A DNA stretch of 64,000 nt from Salvelinus alpinus (lineage: Eukaryota > Chordata > Actinopteri > Salmoniformes > Salmonidae), in assembly GCF_045679555.1 (NCBI RefSeq), contig NC_092099.1, forward strand, positions 8,800,576 to 8,864,575. Direction: 5' to 3'. Below the pieces are notes generated by a model, which was given only the letters and a program-made list of their open reading frames with translations, did no database searches and was not told where the DNA came from. Below are positions 11,627 through 22,134 of the stretch, in pieces (the stretch's first letter is position 1; each line of letters opens with the position of its first letter). The translations under genes were made by a program, and so were the position numbers.

Positions 11627-14600
11627 GACTTCGGTAGACACAAAACACATGCCAAGGAATGCACACACACTTCACCAGAGTTAATGCGTTTATAGCCTTC
11701 TAATGAATGTTTACAGCCACTCAATGAATCACATGAGGAGTGTGAAAATTATAGCACTGTAAACCATGCCTGAGATCCCATTTGGAAATGAGAGTGCACT
11801 GCAGACCTTCATCTGTTTGAGAAAACAAGTCATGTATGGACTTGGCTGTTTAGAGAGAGAGGTATTGATTGCAATACAAACTCAAGACTCCGACCCTCAC
11901 CTCTCACTACGGAGAGTTTTTTTTTGGTTAATGTGGGGATATTGATTGAACGAGGCTAGCTGGCATTTAGCAGGAGTCTGTATATATCAGTGTAGTTTTG
12001 ACTGAATGCAAAGCACATCAGGATGATTTACAGAGTATCTCCCTCATTTCCAAAAGGTTGTCAAGGAAATGTTTCTCCTGATAAGAGATACACGCCCACA
12101 CAAATGTAATTTAGCAGGAGGAGTAACATGTAATAACATGCAAAGGCAATGTTATTACAAGTAATACGTTTTAAGTATTTGAATGTCATCACATATTATG
12201 GCCACTGGTTAAATTAGCTGTTATACTTGATGAGCTCACAATGGCTATCATGACCAATTTTGTTGAAGACAGTGTGTTCTTCAAGAAACTCGCTTGCCGT
12301 AACTTTGACATACTTATTATGAGGCACTATACAATATATTATTTGAGGTTTTACAGTATATTAGGCCTATCTGATCTAAAGCAACCATTTCCTTCTTTAG
12401 TATCTCTCTCCATAAAGATACATCTTCTGATAGCAGTGGCCTTAAAAGTCACTGTGACAGGACGGGGGACAACAGGGATCTCGTTTTTGGATTTCAGTTG
12501 ATATTTTATTTGGAAGAGGAAGAGATCCACAATGAGGGGCACAAACGCCTCAGTGAGCTTCGCTTCTGCACTCTTCTGATCATTTTAATGGGAGACCTTT
12601 AAACCATATATATCTTATTAACTCTGACACATACTGACAAGCAAGCACAAGGACTGTAATCAATTGTCCTGTTTCACAATTTTTCTATTCGTTTATGTTA
12701 GACTGTATCTAACAAACTTTTAATTCACGATTTGAAGTGTGCTCAATGACGAGCTATAGATTTTTCTTGACTCTTACAAAATTCTACGTGATGAGTGTAG
12801 ATACAAATAACTTCATGTGGCACTTTTTCCTCTCAAGTAAGTTTGTTAAATGCTGTCAAAACCACGTGGCGAATGGATACTTATGAAAACTGGTATTTCT
12901 ACAGTTCTTTCTCATCTCACTGTCTGAAGAATTTTGAAGCTTTGGCTCTGTATAGAAGCTAACCATCAAAGCCCATTCACTATTCACCTCTGAGGTCTAG
13001 ACGCTGCACTGAAAATAATTGAGAATCTTGGTTTCAAAGAGAAAATATAAGAGAATGCGGCTGGTTGGCCGAATGAACTATTCCTCCAACTCCTATTTCT
13101 AAATAATTAATTGTTTGTCCGAAACAACACCTGAGAGAACATTCATTCTATCACCTAGCCACATGGAGAGATTTGCAATTCTAGCAAATTGCCATTACTC
13201 ACCAAGCGATCATAACCAGGTAACAAGCGTAATGGCTATGTGATACATGACGACACTGTAATGAGATCATTTTGATTATTAGTGGACACCTCATCATGGC
13301 AACACCTTGTGATGCTACTGGCGATAATGTCCCTTCAATTAAATGGTGATGAACTACAAGTCGCTGCTTCAACGATCTGAAGGCTCAGGCAGGTCTAATG
13401 AACATGACATGATGGATAAAGATGTGGGTGGAATCAACATTTCACTGACCTCTCGGAATGATTTTCCTACCCTCCCTTTTTGGATTGAGTTATAGGGGCC
13501 CAAGGAACAGATAACGGGTAGGCTAGCATTTGTCTGACTTCTCCACGGGGAGCAGTTCGTGTATTTGATCTGTTCCAGAGCTACCACACTTGATTCAATT
13601 CTTCAAGCCTTTGACTTGTTGAATCAAGTCTGCTAGATTAGGACTACAACAACAACAAAAAAAGGTCTGAGAAAGTCCTGAAAATTTCATGGCGAATTCT
13701 CAAAGAAACACACTGATGCCCTGATACCTGCCTCGCAGCTCGTCTGAGGTGAACGTGATGGAGACGAGAAACATCCGTGTAGCAGAAATCCTCGACCAAG
13801 AGACATATACAGTGTACATTTCCATAGATATGAGCAGTTCTGTCTTTGATATTTAATACATATTTTCTTTCCTATTTGATTTTTATAAGATTAGGATGGA
13901 GCAGCCAGATGGGGCATCAGCCTGGATAAATATCCCTCTGCATACCACAGCCAGAGATGTTATTATGGTGGGCAGATGACTGCTCATATGCAAGTCCAAA
14001 ACAAATACGCCAGGAAGCGTATACAGACGAGGTCAGACTAATACCCCGCCTGAGGAGAAGGTAAATAATCACCTCAGAGAGGGGGTGGATTAAGGTAACT
14101 GGCCTCTGTCACGCCGCCATGGGGGAAAAATAGGTGAAGTATGTACGATTCTCATCAAGCACATGAGATCAAAAACAGCTAGCTGTAGCTATCTGCTGTA
14201 GTGTTGCAGCATGGAGTAGCATGTGAATGTTGAATGTACTCCCTTTCCATATGGAGGGGCGGAGGACTAAACTGAATACAATGGTTTTCCATTGAGGGAA
14301 GACTACACTGAATACAAAACACAACGGCAGGAAGGCATTGACAAGATGGTGTCATACAAGCAATAGCAATAGTATATCTCACAATACCTGTATGATAGTT
14401 TGAGAAAGCACTGTGATGCAAATATTTGAGGGCTTAAAACCAGCGGAATTTTTTTATCAAAGATGCTACACAGGGAACTGCTAGGAGAATATACGGCCAT
14501 GAAAAGTTTGAGCACCACAGCTGTCTAATATATTCCTAAAACTATTTCATACATAACTGCAGCACAACAAGACATTTTCCCTGCCACATCTACACTGGTC

Positions 14601-15217
14601 ATACAGTATAGACTAGAGTGTTCCTTCCTTTCAGTGAGGATAGATAGAACGTCTTAACGCAAGGAGGCTGCAGGATACAGATGGTCTATGAAGACTCTCA
14701 CTGTAGTCCGTCATGCCAGCGAAAGCAGAACAGCACCCTATGGCCATGAATGGCCTACCAGGTCGTGACAGAAAATAGAAGAATAAATAGAGCCAGATGA
14801 ACAGGCTGAGAGTGTCTCAGCTGCATGTGGAAAGAAAAATTACTGGGCCGTGACAAAGGATAGAAAGATGCTAAGATATGTTAGACAGCTAGTGTCTACA
14901 GTGTGCACTCCAAACAGAGGTGCACTTATTTTTTATGAGACAGGAAGGTCCCAATTGGCCAAGGATACATTTATATTTCACTTTTGGCAAAGTGTCACTC
15001 TCCTAAGGGAATAAGTCTAGGGCTATGACGGTATTTTATATGGTTGCAGGTTAAGGAAAATCTATGGATACAACAAATTACATTCCAGCACAATGGATGG
15101 TGAGTTGGACCTGAAATAATAGCAAAAGTATATGTGCTGGGTGGGCTATATCCTACAAGATTATTTTCCAAGCAATATTGATGGAGGCAATATGAAATAT
15201 GATTATGTTATATTAGG
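11627..15217. other. Stretch without recognised gene
   Basis: AT-rich DNA with no supported gene. One short palindrome (13587-13631) has arms ACTTGATTCAA and TTGAATCAAGT around an 18-base centre and may be the relic of a fold-back repeat. Confidence 0.4.
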
Positions 15218-15390
15218 ATTTCCCAAACTTGGTCTTCGGGACCTCAGGGGTGCACATTTTGGTTTTTGCCCGAGCACTACACTGCTGAATCAAATGATCA
15301 ACTAATCATCAAGCTTTGATCATTTGAAGTGTTTGGGAAAAAAACCAAATGTGCACCCCTTGGGGTCCCAAGAAACACGTTTGGGAAACG
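15218..15390. mobile_element. Fold-back MITE, about 173 bp
   Basis: The arms start TTTCCCAAACTTGGTCTTCG and end CACGTTTGGGAAACG. Further inside, GGGGTGCACATTTTGG pairs with CCAAATGTGCACCCC, and GATCATTTG pairs with CAAATGATC at the tip. This is a common fish hairpin repeat with no coding content. Confidence 0.75.
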
Positions 15391-16394
15391 CTGTGTTTTA
15401 TGATTATAGACCCAAAACTGTGTGTATTAGAGTAATGTACAGTCACGTCACCTCCAAAATGATTTGCACCTTTTGATAAAGACTGTCTAAAATAAATAAT
15501 TCAAATACTGAGCTACAGTATATTGTACGCTCAGACTTTTTAGAAAATTACATTATGTTATACTAACACAATTGTTCAGAGAAAGAGATTTTGTTTAACA
15601 AGTAATATATACATATTTTAAGATAGGTGAAAAATGATCGGCACCCCTGTTTTAAATACTCCAGATACTGAGCCTTTTTCTAAAATGTTTTATGAGATTG
15701 GAGAACACATTGGGAGGGATCTAAGACCCTTTCTCCTCCAGCACCAGATCCCAGTGTTGTGTTCAAGACAACCTAAAGCGAGACCAATTCAAGACCAAGA
15801 CCAGAGCAAATCGAGTCTATAATGGATAAAAACACCAAATATGTTACAATTTCCCACAGTCTCCCCTTACTAATAGTGAGTGCACAACTTTCAAACAATT
15901 TTCCCCACTCCTCCATAATTTCCCCCACTCTTCCCGTTCCCTACCGAGGAAATTCTGATATTTTTCAAAGAACGTAACGGACAGTAATGTTACTAGTGAA
16001 GTAGAAGGCCCAGGTTTCAAAAGGCGATAACAACTGTATGTGTCATGAAAGGAGTGTGGCCTACAGAAGTGGCTTTATGCGCTGACTGAATGGGAGCTGA
16101 TAATTGAGTTTTTTTCACTCTGCATGTCTCTCTCGGCTGGTCTCGGGAAGAAATGACATCAATACCGAGTAAAACTGTATCTGACACCTAGACAAGAACA
16201 AGACACTTAATATGTGGTCTCGAGACCGGACTCAACGGACTCAACATTGCCAGAACAAAATGGCTGCACAGACTGAGTTGACACTTGTATTTAATGTTAT
16301 TTTTGCACTGTCTCTATGCACACTCACACACACACCGACCCTCCACACACACAAACATCCACTTCATCATCATTTGCTCACACATAATTTCAGT
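15391..16394. other. Non-coding stretch with diverged repeat
   Basis: No gene recognised. Around 15740-15820 and 16190-16250 there are AAGACCAAGACCAG and TGGTCTCGAGACCGGACTC segments that look like scattered pieces of a fish repeat. A CA-rich stretch lies near 16320-16360. Confidence 0.35.
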
Positions 16395-17034
16395 TTTGCG
16401 CGAATGCTGCCATCTATCCAGGGTTCTGGTTAGGGGATGTTTTAAAAGTCACAGTGGGAACAACATCTCCTATGCACTTCGTTATAAACTCACTCACTGA
16501 ATCAGAGTATAAATCTATATTATTTTCTGAGGCTACCCGGGACATATCCCAGTCCGCGTGATCAAAACAAACTTGAAGTGTAGATTCCGATTGGTCAGAA
16601 CTGCATTGAATGCTCCTTGTCATGGGTACATCCTATTTGAGTTTGTGCCTATAGGAAGGGAGAAGCAAAATGGAGTCGTGGTCGGATTTGCCGAACGGAG
16701 GGCAAGGGAGGGCTTTGTAAGCATCGTGGAAGTTAGAGTAGCAGTGATCCAGGGGATATACACTGCAATGACAATAACCGACCAGAATTAACTTGGGAGA
16801 TAATACGGACGGCATTTGATTGTGAGGAATTCTATGTCCGGTGAACAGAAGGACTTGAGTTTATTTATGTTGTTACAATTACACCATGAGTCATTAATCA
16901 TGTAACACACACCCCCGCCCTCCTTCCCTGAGAGATGTTTATTCGTGTCGGTGCGATGCACAAAGAATCCAGGTGGCTGTACCGACTCCGACAGCATGTC
17001 CCCAGAGAGCATTGTTTCCGTGAAACAGAGTATG
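16395..17034 (-). mobile_element. LINE endonuclease fragment, 3' part (LINE A)
   Basis: A non-LTR retrotransposon relic on the minus strand. Translated pieces such as LDHCYSNFHDAYKALPCPPF and GKSDHDSILLLPSYRHKLK match the C-terminal endonuclease part seen again at 38711-39037. The copy is rearranged and frame-broken. The LTR element at 17035 is inserted in it and the same LINE resumes at 20248. Confidence 0.65.
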
Positions 17035-17414
17035 TGTAACGGTTTTCTTCCAGGGGTGAAGGAGAGGACCAAAGTGCAGCGCGGCTAGTGTTAAACATGT
17101 TTAATAACGAACAAGTAAAACACTACAAACAACAATACAAAATAACAAATGTGCAAAAACCGAGACAGACCTATCTGGTGCAGACAATCACAGAGACAGG
17201 AAACAACCACCCACAAAATCCCAACACAAAACAAGCCTCCTATATATGATTCTCAATCAGGGACAACGATTACCATCTGCCTCTGATTGAGAACCATATT
17301 AGGCTGGACATAGAAACAGACAAACTAGACACACAACATAGAATTCCCACCCAGCTCACGTCCTGACCAACTAAACACATACAAAACAACAGAAAACAGG
17401 TCAGGAACGTGACA
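17035..17414 (-). repeat. 3' LTR (element read on minus strand)
   Basis: 380 bp with TGTAACGG and CGTGACA ends on the plus strand. Read on the minus strand it has a TATA-like CATATATAGGAGG about 170 bases in (near 17240) and ATTAAAC near 17100 as a weak polyadenylation signal. It is identical in length to the partner at 19868. Confidence 0.85.
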
Positions 17415-17416
17415 GA

Positions 17417-17428
17417 ACCCCCCCCTCA
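17417..17428 (-). other. Polypurine tract of the LTR element
   Basis: On the minus strand TTGAGGGGGGGTT lies directly before the 3' LTR. This is the expected site for plus-strand priming in LTR retrotransposons and sets the element's polarity. Confidence 0.55.
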
Positions 17429-17590
17429 AGGTGCAAACTCCGGGCGCACCCCTAAAACTCAAGGGGAGGGTCTGGGTGGGCATCTGTCCGCGGTGGCGGC
17501 TCCGGCGGTGGACGAGGACACCACTCCACCACTGTCTTTGTCCCCCTCCTTAGCGTCCTTTGAGTGGCGACCCTCGCCCACGACCTTAGC

Positions 17591-19486
17591 CTAAGAATCC
17601 TCCCCAAGGCCCCCACATGATTTTGGAGGTAGCTCAGGACAGAGAGGTAGCTCAGGACAGAGAGGTAGCTCAGGACAGAGAGGTAGCTCAGGACAGAGAG
17701 GTAGCTCAGGACAGAGAGGTAGCTCAGGACAAAGAAGTAGCTCAGGACAGAGAAGTAGCTCAGGACAGAGAAGTAGCTCCGGACTGAATGGCAGCTCCGG
17801 ACTGAGTGGCAGCTCCGGACTGAGTGGCAGCTCCGGACTGAGTGGCAGCTCCGGACTGAGTGGCAGCTCCGGACTGAGTGGCAGCTCCGGACTGAGTGGC
17901 AGCTCCGGACTGAGTGGCAGCTCCGGACTGAGTGGCAGCTCCGGACTGAGTGGCAGCTCCGGACTGTAGGGCAGCTCCTGACTGTAGGGCAGCTCCTGAC
18001 TGTAGGGCAGCTCCTGGCTGTAGGGCAGCTCCTGGCTGTAGGGCAGCTCATGGCTGTAGGGCAGCTCATGACTGGCTGGCGGCTCTGGACGCTCATGGCT
18101 GGCTGACTGCTCCGGCAGATCCTGTCTGGTTGGCGGCTCCGGCAGATCCTGTCTGGTTGGCGGCTCCGGCAGATCCTGTCTGGTTGGCGGCTCCGGCAGA
18201 TCCTGTCTGGTTGGCGGCTCTGGCAGATCCTGTCTGGTTGGCGGCTCTGGCAGATCCTGTCTGGTTGGCGGCTCTGGCAGATCCTGTCTGGTTGGCGGCT
18301 CTGGCAGATCCTGTCTGGTTGGCGGCTCTGGCAGATCCTGTCTGGTTGGCGGCTCTGGCAGATCCTGTCTGGTTGGTGGCCCTGGCAGATCCTGACTGAC
18401 GAACGGCTCTAGCGGCTCCTGACTGACGAACGGTTCTGACGGCTCGGGACAGACGGGCGGCTCTAACGGCTCGGGACAGACGGATGGCTCAGACGGCGCT
18501 GGGGAGACGGATGGCTCAGATGGCGCTGGGGAGACGGATGGCTCAGATGGCGCTGGGGAGACGGATGGCTCAGATGGCGCTGGGGAGACGGATGGCTCAG
18601 ATGGCGCTGGGGAGACGGATGGCTCAGATGGCGCTGGGGAGACGGATGGCTCAGACGGCGTTGGGCAGACGGACAGTTCAGACGGCGTTGGGCAGACGGA
18701 CAGTTCAGACGGCGTTGGGCAGACGGACAGTTCAGACGGCGTTGAGCAGACGGGCAGTTCAGGCGCCGCTGGGCAGACGGCAGACTCTGGCCGGCTGAGA
18801 TGCACTATAGGCCTGATGCGTGGTGCCGGAACTGGAGGTACCGGGCTGAGGGCACGCACCTCAGGGCGAGTGCGGGGAGCAGGAACAGGGCACACTGGAC
18901 TCTCGAGGCGCACTATAGGCCTGGTGCGTGGTACCGGAACTGGAGGTACCGGGCTGAGGGCACGCACCTCAGGGCGAGTGCGGGGAGAAGGAACAGTGCG
19001 TACAGGGCTCTGGAGACGCACAGGAGGCTTGGTGCGTGGTGCCGGAACTGGAGGCACTGAGCTGGAGACACGCACCATAGGAAGAGTGCGTGGAGGAGGA
19101 ACAGGGCTCTGGAAACGCACTGGAAGCCTGGTGCGTGGTGTAGGCACTGGTGGTACTGGGCTGGGGCGGGGAGGTAGCGCCGGAAATACCGGACCGTGCA
19201 GGCGTACTGGCTCCCTTGAGCATTGAGCCTGCCCAACCTTACCTGGTTGAATACTCCCCGTCGCCCGACCAGTGCGGGGAGGTGGAATAACCCGCACCGG
19301 GCTATGTAGGCGAACCGGGGACACCATGCGTAAGGCTGGTGCCATGTAAGCCGGCCCAAGGAGACGTACTGGTGGCCAGATATGTAGAGCCGGCTTCATG
19401 GCACTTGGCTCAATGCTCAATCTAGCCCTACCAGTGCGGGGAGGTGGAATAACCCGCACCGGGCTATGCACACGTACAGGAGACAC
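17591..19486 (-). CDS. Pro-rich tandem-repeat protein of the LTR element (631 codons)
   Basis: Open for 631 codons; the annotated first codon is GTG inside ERTVSPVRV, so the true start is probably upstream or reached by frameshift. Residues 1-230 hold diverged VRxxSPVPPVPxPRTRP units. Then come about six PSEPSVSPA units, about ten LPEPPTRQD 9-mers, LPYSQE and LPLSPE 6-mers, and LLCPE/LPLCPE units near the end. There is no signal peptide, membrane segment, zinc knuckle, protease or RT motif. Unit lengths are multiples of three bases, so array size changes keep the frame. It may act as a structural gag-like protein or be a by-product of repeat expansion; I cannot assign a function. Confidence 0.5.
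   Translation of the reverse strand: MSPVRVHSPVRVIPPPRTGRARLSIEPSAMKPALHIWPPVRLLGPAYMAPALRMVSPVRLHSPVRVIPPPRTGRATGSIQPGKVGQAQCSREPVRLHGPVFPALPPRPSPVPPVPTPRTRLPVRFQSPVPPPRTLPMVRVSSSVPPVPAPRTKPPVRLQSPVRTVPSPRTRPEVRALSPVPPVPVPRTRPIVRLESPVCPVPAPRTRPEVRALSPVPPVPAPRIRPIVHLSRPESAVCPAAPELPVCSTPSELSVCPTPSELSVCPTPSELSVCPTPSEPSVSPAPSEPSVSPAPSEPSVSPAPSEPSVSPAPSEPSVSPAPSEPSVSPAPSEPSVCPEPLEPPVCPEPSEPFVSQEPLEPFVSQDLPGPPTRQDLPEPPTRQDLPEPPTRQDLPEPPTRQDLPEPPTRQDLPEPPTRQDLPEPPTRQDLPEPPTRQDLPEPPTRQDLPEPPTRQDLPEQSASHERPEPPASHELPYSHELPYSQELPYSQELPYSQELPYSQELPYSPELPLSPELPLSPELPLSPELPLSPELPLSPELPLSPELPLSPELPLSPELPLSPELPFSPELLLCPELLLCPELLLCPELPLCPELPLCPELPLCPELPLCPELPLCPELPPKSCGGLGEDS
17625..18790. repeat. Coding minisatellite arrays of the LTR element
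   Basis: Successive tandem arrays are visible: 18-bp units GTAGCTCAGGACAGAGAG (about 17630-17770), 18-bp GCAGCTCCGGACTGAGTG (about 17790-17960), related units to 18070, 27-bp units based on GATCCTGTCTGGTTGGCGG (about 18115-18390), 27-bp units based on ACGGATGGCTCAGATGGCG (about 18480-18655) and 27-bp units based on ACGGACAGTTCAGACGGCG (to about 18760). All periods are divisible by three. Confidence 0.85.
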
Positions 19487-19583
19487 CGTGCGCTCTACTG
19501 CGTAACACGGTGTCTGCCCGTACTCCCGCTCTCCACGGTTAGCCTAGGAAGTGGGCGCAGGTCTCCTACCTGCCCTTGGCCCA

Positions 19584-19931
19584 CTACCTCTTAGCCCCCC
19601 CCCCCCCAATAAATTTTTGGGGTTTCTTCTCGGGCTTCCTTGCTAGCCGCGTACCTTCATAGCTTCGGTTCCTTTCTCCGGTAGCCTCTGCTCTCCTCAA
19701 TGCCTCCAGCTGTTCCCATGGGAGGCGATCCTTTCCAGCCAGGATCTCCTCCCATGTGTAGCAACCCTTGCCGTTTAAGGCATCTTCCCATGTCCATTCC
19801 TCTGTCTGTCTCTGCTGCTGTCGCTGCCCGTTGCCACGCTGCTTGGTCCGGGTTTGGTGGGTGTTTCTGTAACGGTTTTCTTCCAGGGGTGAAGGAGAGG
19901 ACCAAAGTGCAGCGCGGCTAGTGTTAAACAT
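19584..19931 (-). CDS. Short gag-like opening frame of the LTR element
   Basis: 115 codons; the first 21 lie inside the LTR, so the real start is uncertain. The interior part reads NGQRQQQRQTEEWTWEDALN, then EEILAGKDRLPWEQLEALRR, then Lys/Arg-rich EGTRLARKPEKKPQK. The charged, helix-prone composition fits a gag-like segment, but no named domain is visible. It ends after a run of 13 G. Shifting frame in that run would lead into sequence that meets one TAG and then joins the 631-codon frame. Confidence 0.45.
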   Translation of the reverse strand: MFNTSRAALWSSPSPLEENRYRNTHQTRTKQRGNGQRQQQRQTEEWTWEDALNGKGCYTWEEILAGKDRLPWEQLEALRRAEATGERNRSYEGTRLARKPEKKPQKFIGGGGAKR

Positions 19932-20247
19932 GTTTAATAACGAACAAGTAAAACACTACAAACAACAATACAAAATAACAAATGTGCAAAAACCGAGACA
20001 GACCTATCTGGTGCAGACAATCACAGAGACAGGAAACAACCACCCACAAAATCCCAACACAAAACAAGCCTCCTATATATGATTCTCAATCAGGGACAAC
20101 GATTACCATCTGCCTCTGATTGAGAACCATATTAGGCTGGACATAGAAACAGACAAACTAGACACACAACATAGAATTCCCACCCAGCTCACGTCCTGAC
20201 CAACTAAACACATACAAAACAACAGAAAACAGGTCAGGAACGTGACA
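19868..20247 (-). repeat. 5' LTR (element read on minus strand)
   Basis: 380 bp, the same sequence as 17035-17414 by visual line-by-line comparison. Immediately downstream on the minus strand is GAAACACCCACCAAACCCGG. I do not recognise it as a standard tRNA primer-binding site. Confidence 0.85.
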
Positions 20248-20700
20248 GTATGTTACAATCCCAGACGCCTCTCTGGAACGCAACCCTAGCCCTTATTTCG
20301 CCTACCTTCTTATCTAGAGACTGGCTATAGCGAGTAAAATACACTGAAGCGGTGGGTGGTGTGCGTGCCTCTGAAGTCTGACCAGGAGGCCGCTCCGTCT
20401 ACCTCTCCTACGGCGACGTTGTTTTGGGTCAGCCTCTGCAATCAGTTTGAATGCCTTGGGTGGTTCGAGCAAAGGATCCGCTTCGGGAAAGTTGTATTCC
20501 TGGTCATAGTGCTGGTAAGCTGACGTCGCTCTGATATACAATAGTTCTTCCCGGCTGTATGTAATAACACTGAAGATTTTCTGGGCTAACAATTTTCTGG
20601 GCTAACAATACATAAAAAAAACAAAATACTGCATAGTTTCCTAAGGACTAGAAGCGAGGTGACCATCTCTGTCGGTGCCATCTTGCTCTGTACTAGCAAA
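20248..20700 (-). mobile_element. LINE A continued, 5' part
   Basis: Continues the LINE interrupted by the LTR element. TATGTTACAATCCCAGACGC at the junction and the following CTCTCTGGAACGCAACCCT parallel the uninterrupted copy at about 39248-39290. It runs to a GCCATCTTG sequence near 20680, which on the minus strand begins CAAGATGGCACCGACAGAGA, likely near the start of the LINE unit. A small duplication (CAATTTTCTGGGCTAA type) lies at 20572-20607. Confidence 0.6.
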
Positions 20701-20739
20701 ACAGTCTTGTAACCTTGCATCTGCTTCATCCGACCACTT

Positions 20740-21355
20740 CCATATTGAGCGTATCACTGGTACTTCCTGTTTGAGCTTTTATTTGTAAACAGGAAGAAGG
20801 AGTTTGCATTCAGATTTGCCAAAGGGAGGACGAGGGAGGACCTTATATGCGTTTCTGTTGTTAGAAAAAAAGTGGTCTACAGTTTTAGCGGCCCTAGTGG
20901 CACAGGAGATGTGTTGGTAGAAGTGAGGTAGGACGGTTTTAAGTCTTCCTGCGTTAAAGGCTCCGTCCAACAGAAATGCTGTTTGTTGAGTGCCAGAGTG
21001 GTGTTGGCTTGTGGAGGGATGTAAACAGCCGTGATAATTATGGATGAGAACTTTCTTGGTAGATAAAAGGGTCTACCAGGAGGCATTCTATATCAGGTGA
21101 GCAAAAGCTCAAGGTTTTCTTCACACTTGAAGCAGCACACCATCCTGCATGATTTTGGTAGCCCATGGTACAAAGGAAAAGTGTCCGGTAGGAACAGTGG
21201 AACAGTTGAGTCGGAGTTGAAGTCGAAATCGAGGTTAGTAACTGTCAATCTGATGTCCAGAAGTGATTGGCGATCTTATGTGATAATAGTATGGAAGTTG
21301 GGTTGGAACTCGTAAGATGTCGTCCATCTCCGTCGGCACCATCTTGTCTATTTGA
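20740..21355 (-). mobile_element. LINE fragment (LINE B), 5' and endonuclease region
   Basis: A second, diverged copy of the same LINE on the minus strand. Pieces such as FYLPRKFSSIIITAVYIPPQ ANTTLAL and NAYKVLPRPPFGKSE match the endonuclease region of the 38455-39578 copy. The likely 5' end is GGCACCATCTTG near 21340 (minus: CAAGATGGTGCCGACGGAGA). Frames are broken. Confidence 0.6.
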
Positions 21356-21369
21356 TAGAGCTTGACGAA

Positions 21370-21500
21370 TTTTTTTAATTATAAATGGGAAAATGTTGTA
21401 CAATCCAGGTGTGGAAAGCTCTTGGAGACTTAACCAGAAAAACTCACTGCTGTAATCGCTGCCAAAGGTGATTCTAACATGTATTGACTCAGAAGGTTGA
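21370..21500. mobile_element. Tc1-like end fragment
   Basis: GTTGTACAATCCAGGTGTGG and CGCTGCCAAAGGTGATTCTA are related to the 3' transposase end found inverted at 23590-23650. Only about 130 bp remain. Confidence 0.5.
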
Positions 21501-21562
21501 ATAGAGTCGATTCTGCTGCGGGGAGGACGGCTCATAATAATGGCTGGTATGGAGTGTAAAGG

Positions 21563-21734
21563 CTAATTGATCATTAGAAAACCCTTTTGCAATTACGTAT
21601 GTTAGCACAGCTGAAAACTGTTGTGCTGATTTAAAGAAGCAATAAAACTAATTGATCATTAGAAAACCCTTTTGCAATTACGTATGTTAGCACAGCTGAA
21701 AACTGTTGTGCTGATTTAAAGAAGCAATAAAACT
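21563..21734. repeat. Exact 85-bp tandem duplication
   Basis: Two abutting copies starting CTAATTGATCATTAGAAAAC (21563 and 21648) are identical base for base as far as I can read, and lie in the leader region of the following Tc1-like element. Confidence 0.9.
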
Positions 21735-21741
21735 GGACTAG

Positions 21742-22134
21742 TTGAGTATCTGGAGCATCAGCATTTGTGGATTCGATTACAGGCTCAAAATACCCAGAAA
21801 CAAAGACCTTTCTTCTGAAACTCGTCAGTGTATTCTTGTTCTGAGAAATGAAGGCTATTCCATGCGAGAAATTGCCAAGAAGCTGAAGATCTCGTACAAC
21901 ACTGTGTACTACTCCCTTCACAGAACAGAGCAAACTGGCTCTAACCAGAATAGAAAGAGGAGTGGGAGGCCACGGTGCACAACTGAGCAAGAGGACAAGT
22001 ACATTAGAGTGTCTAGTTTGAGAAACAGACGCTTCACAAGTCCTCAACTGGCAGCTTCATTAAAGAGTAACCGCAAAACACCAGTCTCAACATCAACAGT
22101 GAAGCGGCAACTCCGGGATGCTGGACTTCTAGGC
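21742..22134 (+). pseudogene. Tc1-like transposase, N-terminal DNA-binding half
   Basis: The frame contains NKDLSSETRQCILVLRNEGY and SMREIAKKLKISYNTVYYSL, a helix-turn-helix, then RKRSGRPRCTTEQEDKYI (GRPR-type linker) and STSTVKRQLRDAGLLGR of the second helix-turn-helix. After LLGR the frame runs into inverted DNA and ends without a catalytic domain. It can bind ends at most. Confidence 0.75.

Larger units (their letters stand above)
17035..20247 (-). mobile_element. Non-autonomous LTR retrotransposon, 3213 bp, nested in a LINE
   Basis: Two direct 380-bp LTRs (17035-17414 and 19868-20247) read as identical by eye. They flank a 2453-bp interior. The element is bounded by a 5-bp GTATG duplication at 17030-17034 and 20248-20252. 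The LTRs have TG...CA ends. A G-rich polypurine tract (GAGGGGGGGTT) lies just inside the left LTR, so transcription runs on the minus strand. The interior encodes a short gag-like opening frame and a 631-codon Pro-rich tandem-repeat frame. No protease, reverse transcriptase or integrase is present. Mobility would need helper proteins from another element. Identical LTRs imply a recent insertion. Confidence 0.85.

Noticed and set aside
13587..13631. Short palindrome as a regulatory operator
   Set aside because: More likely the relic of a fold-back repeat; no gene lies nearby.
17625..18790. Regular repeat arrays that might suggest a CRISPR array
   Set aside because: Units abut with no spacers, encode protein repeats and lie inside an LTR element of an animal genome.
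17950..19226. Plus-strand frames with Ala/Trp- and Arg-rich repeats inside the LTR element
   Set aside because: They are opposite-strand readings of the minisatellite that codes for the Pro-rich protein; the LTR polarity is minus.
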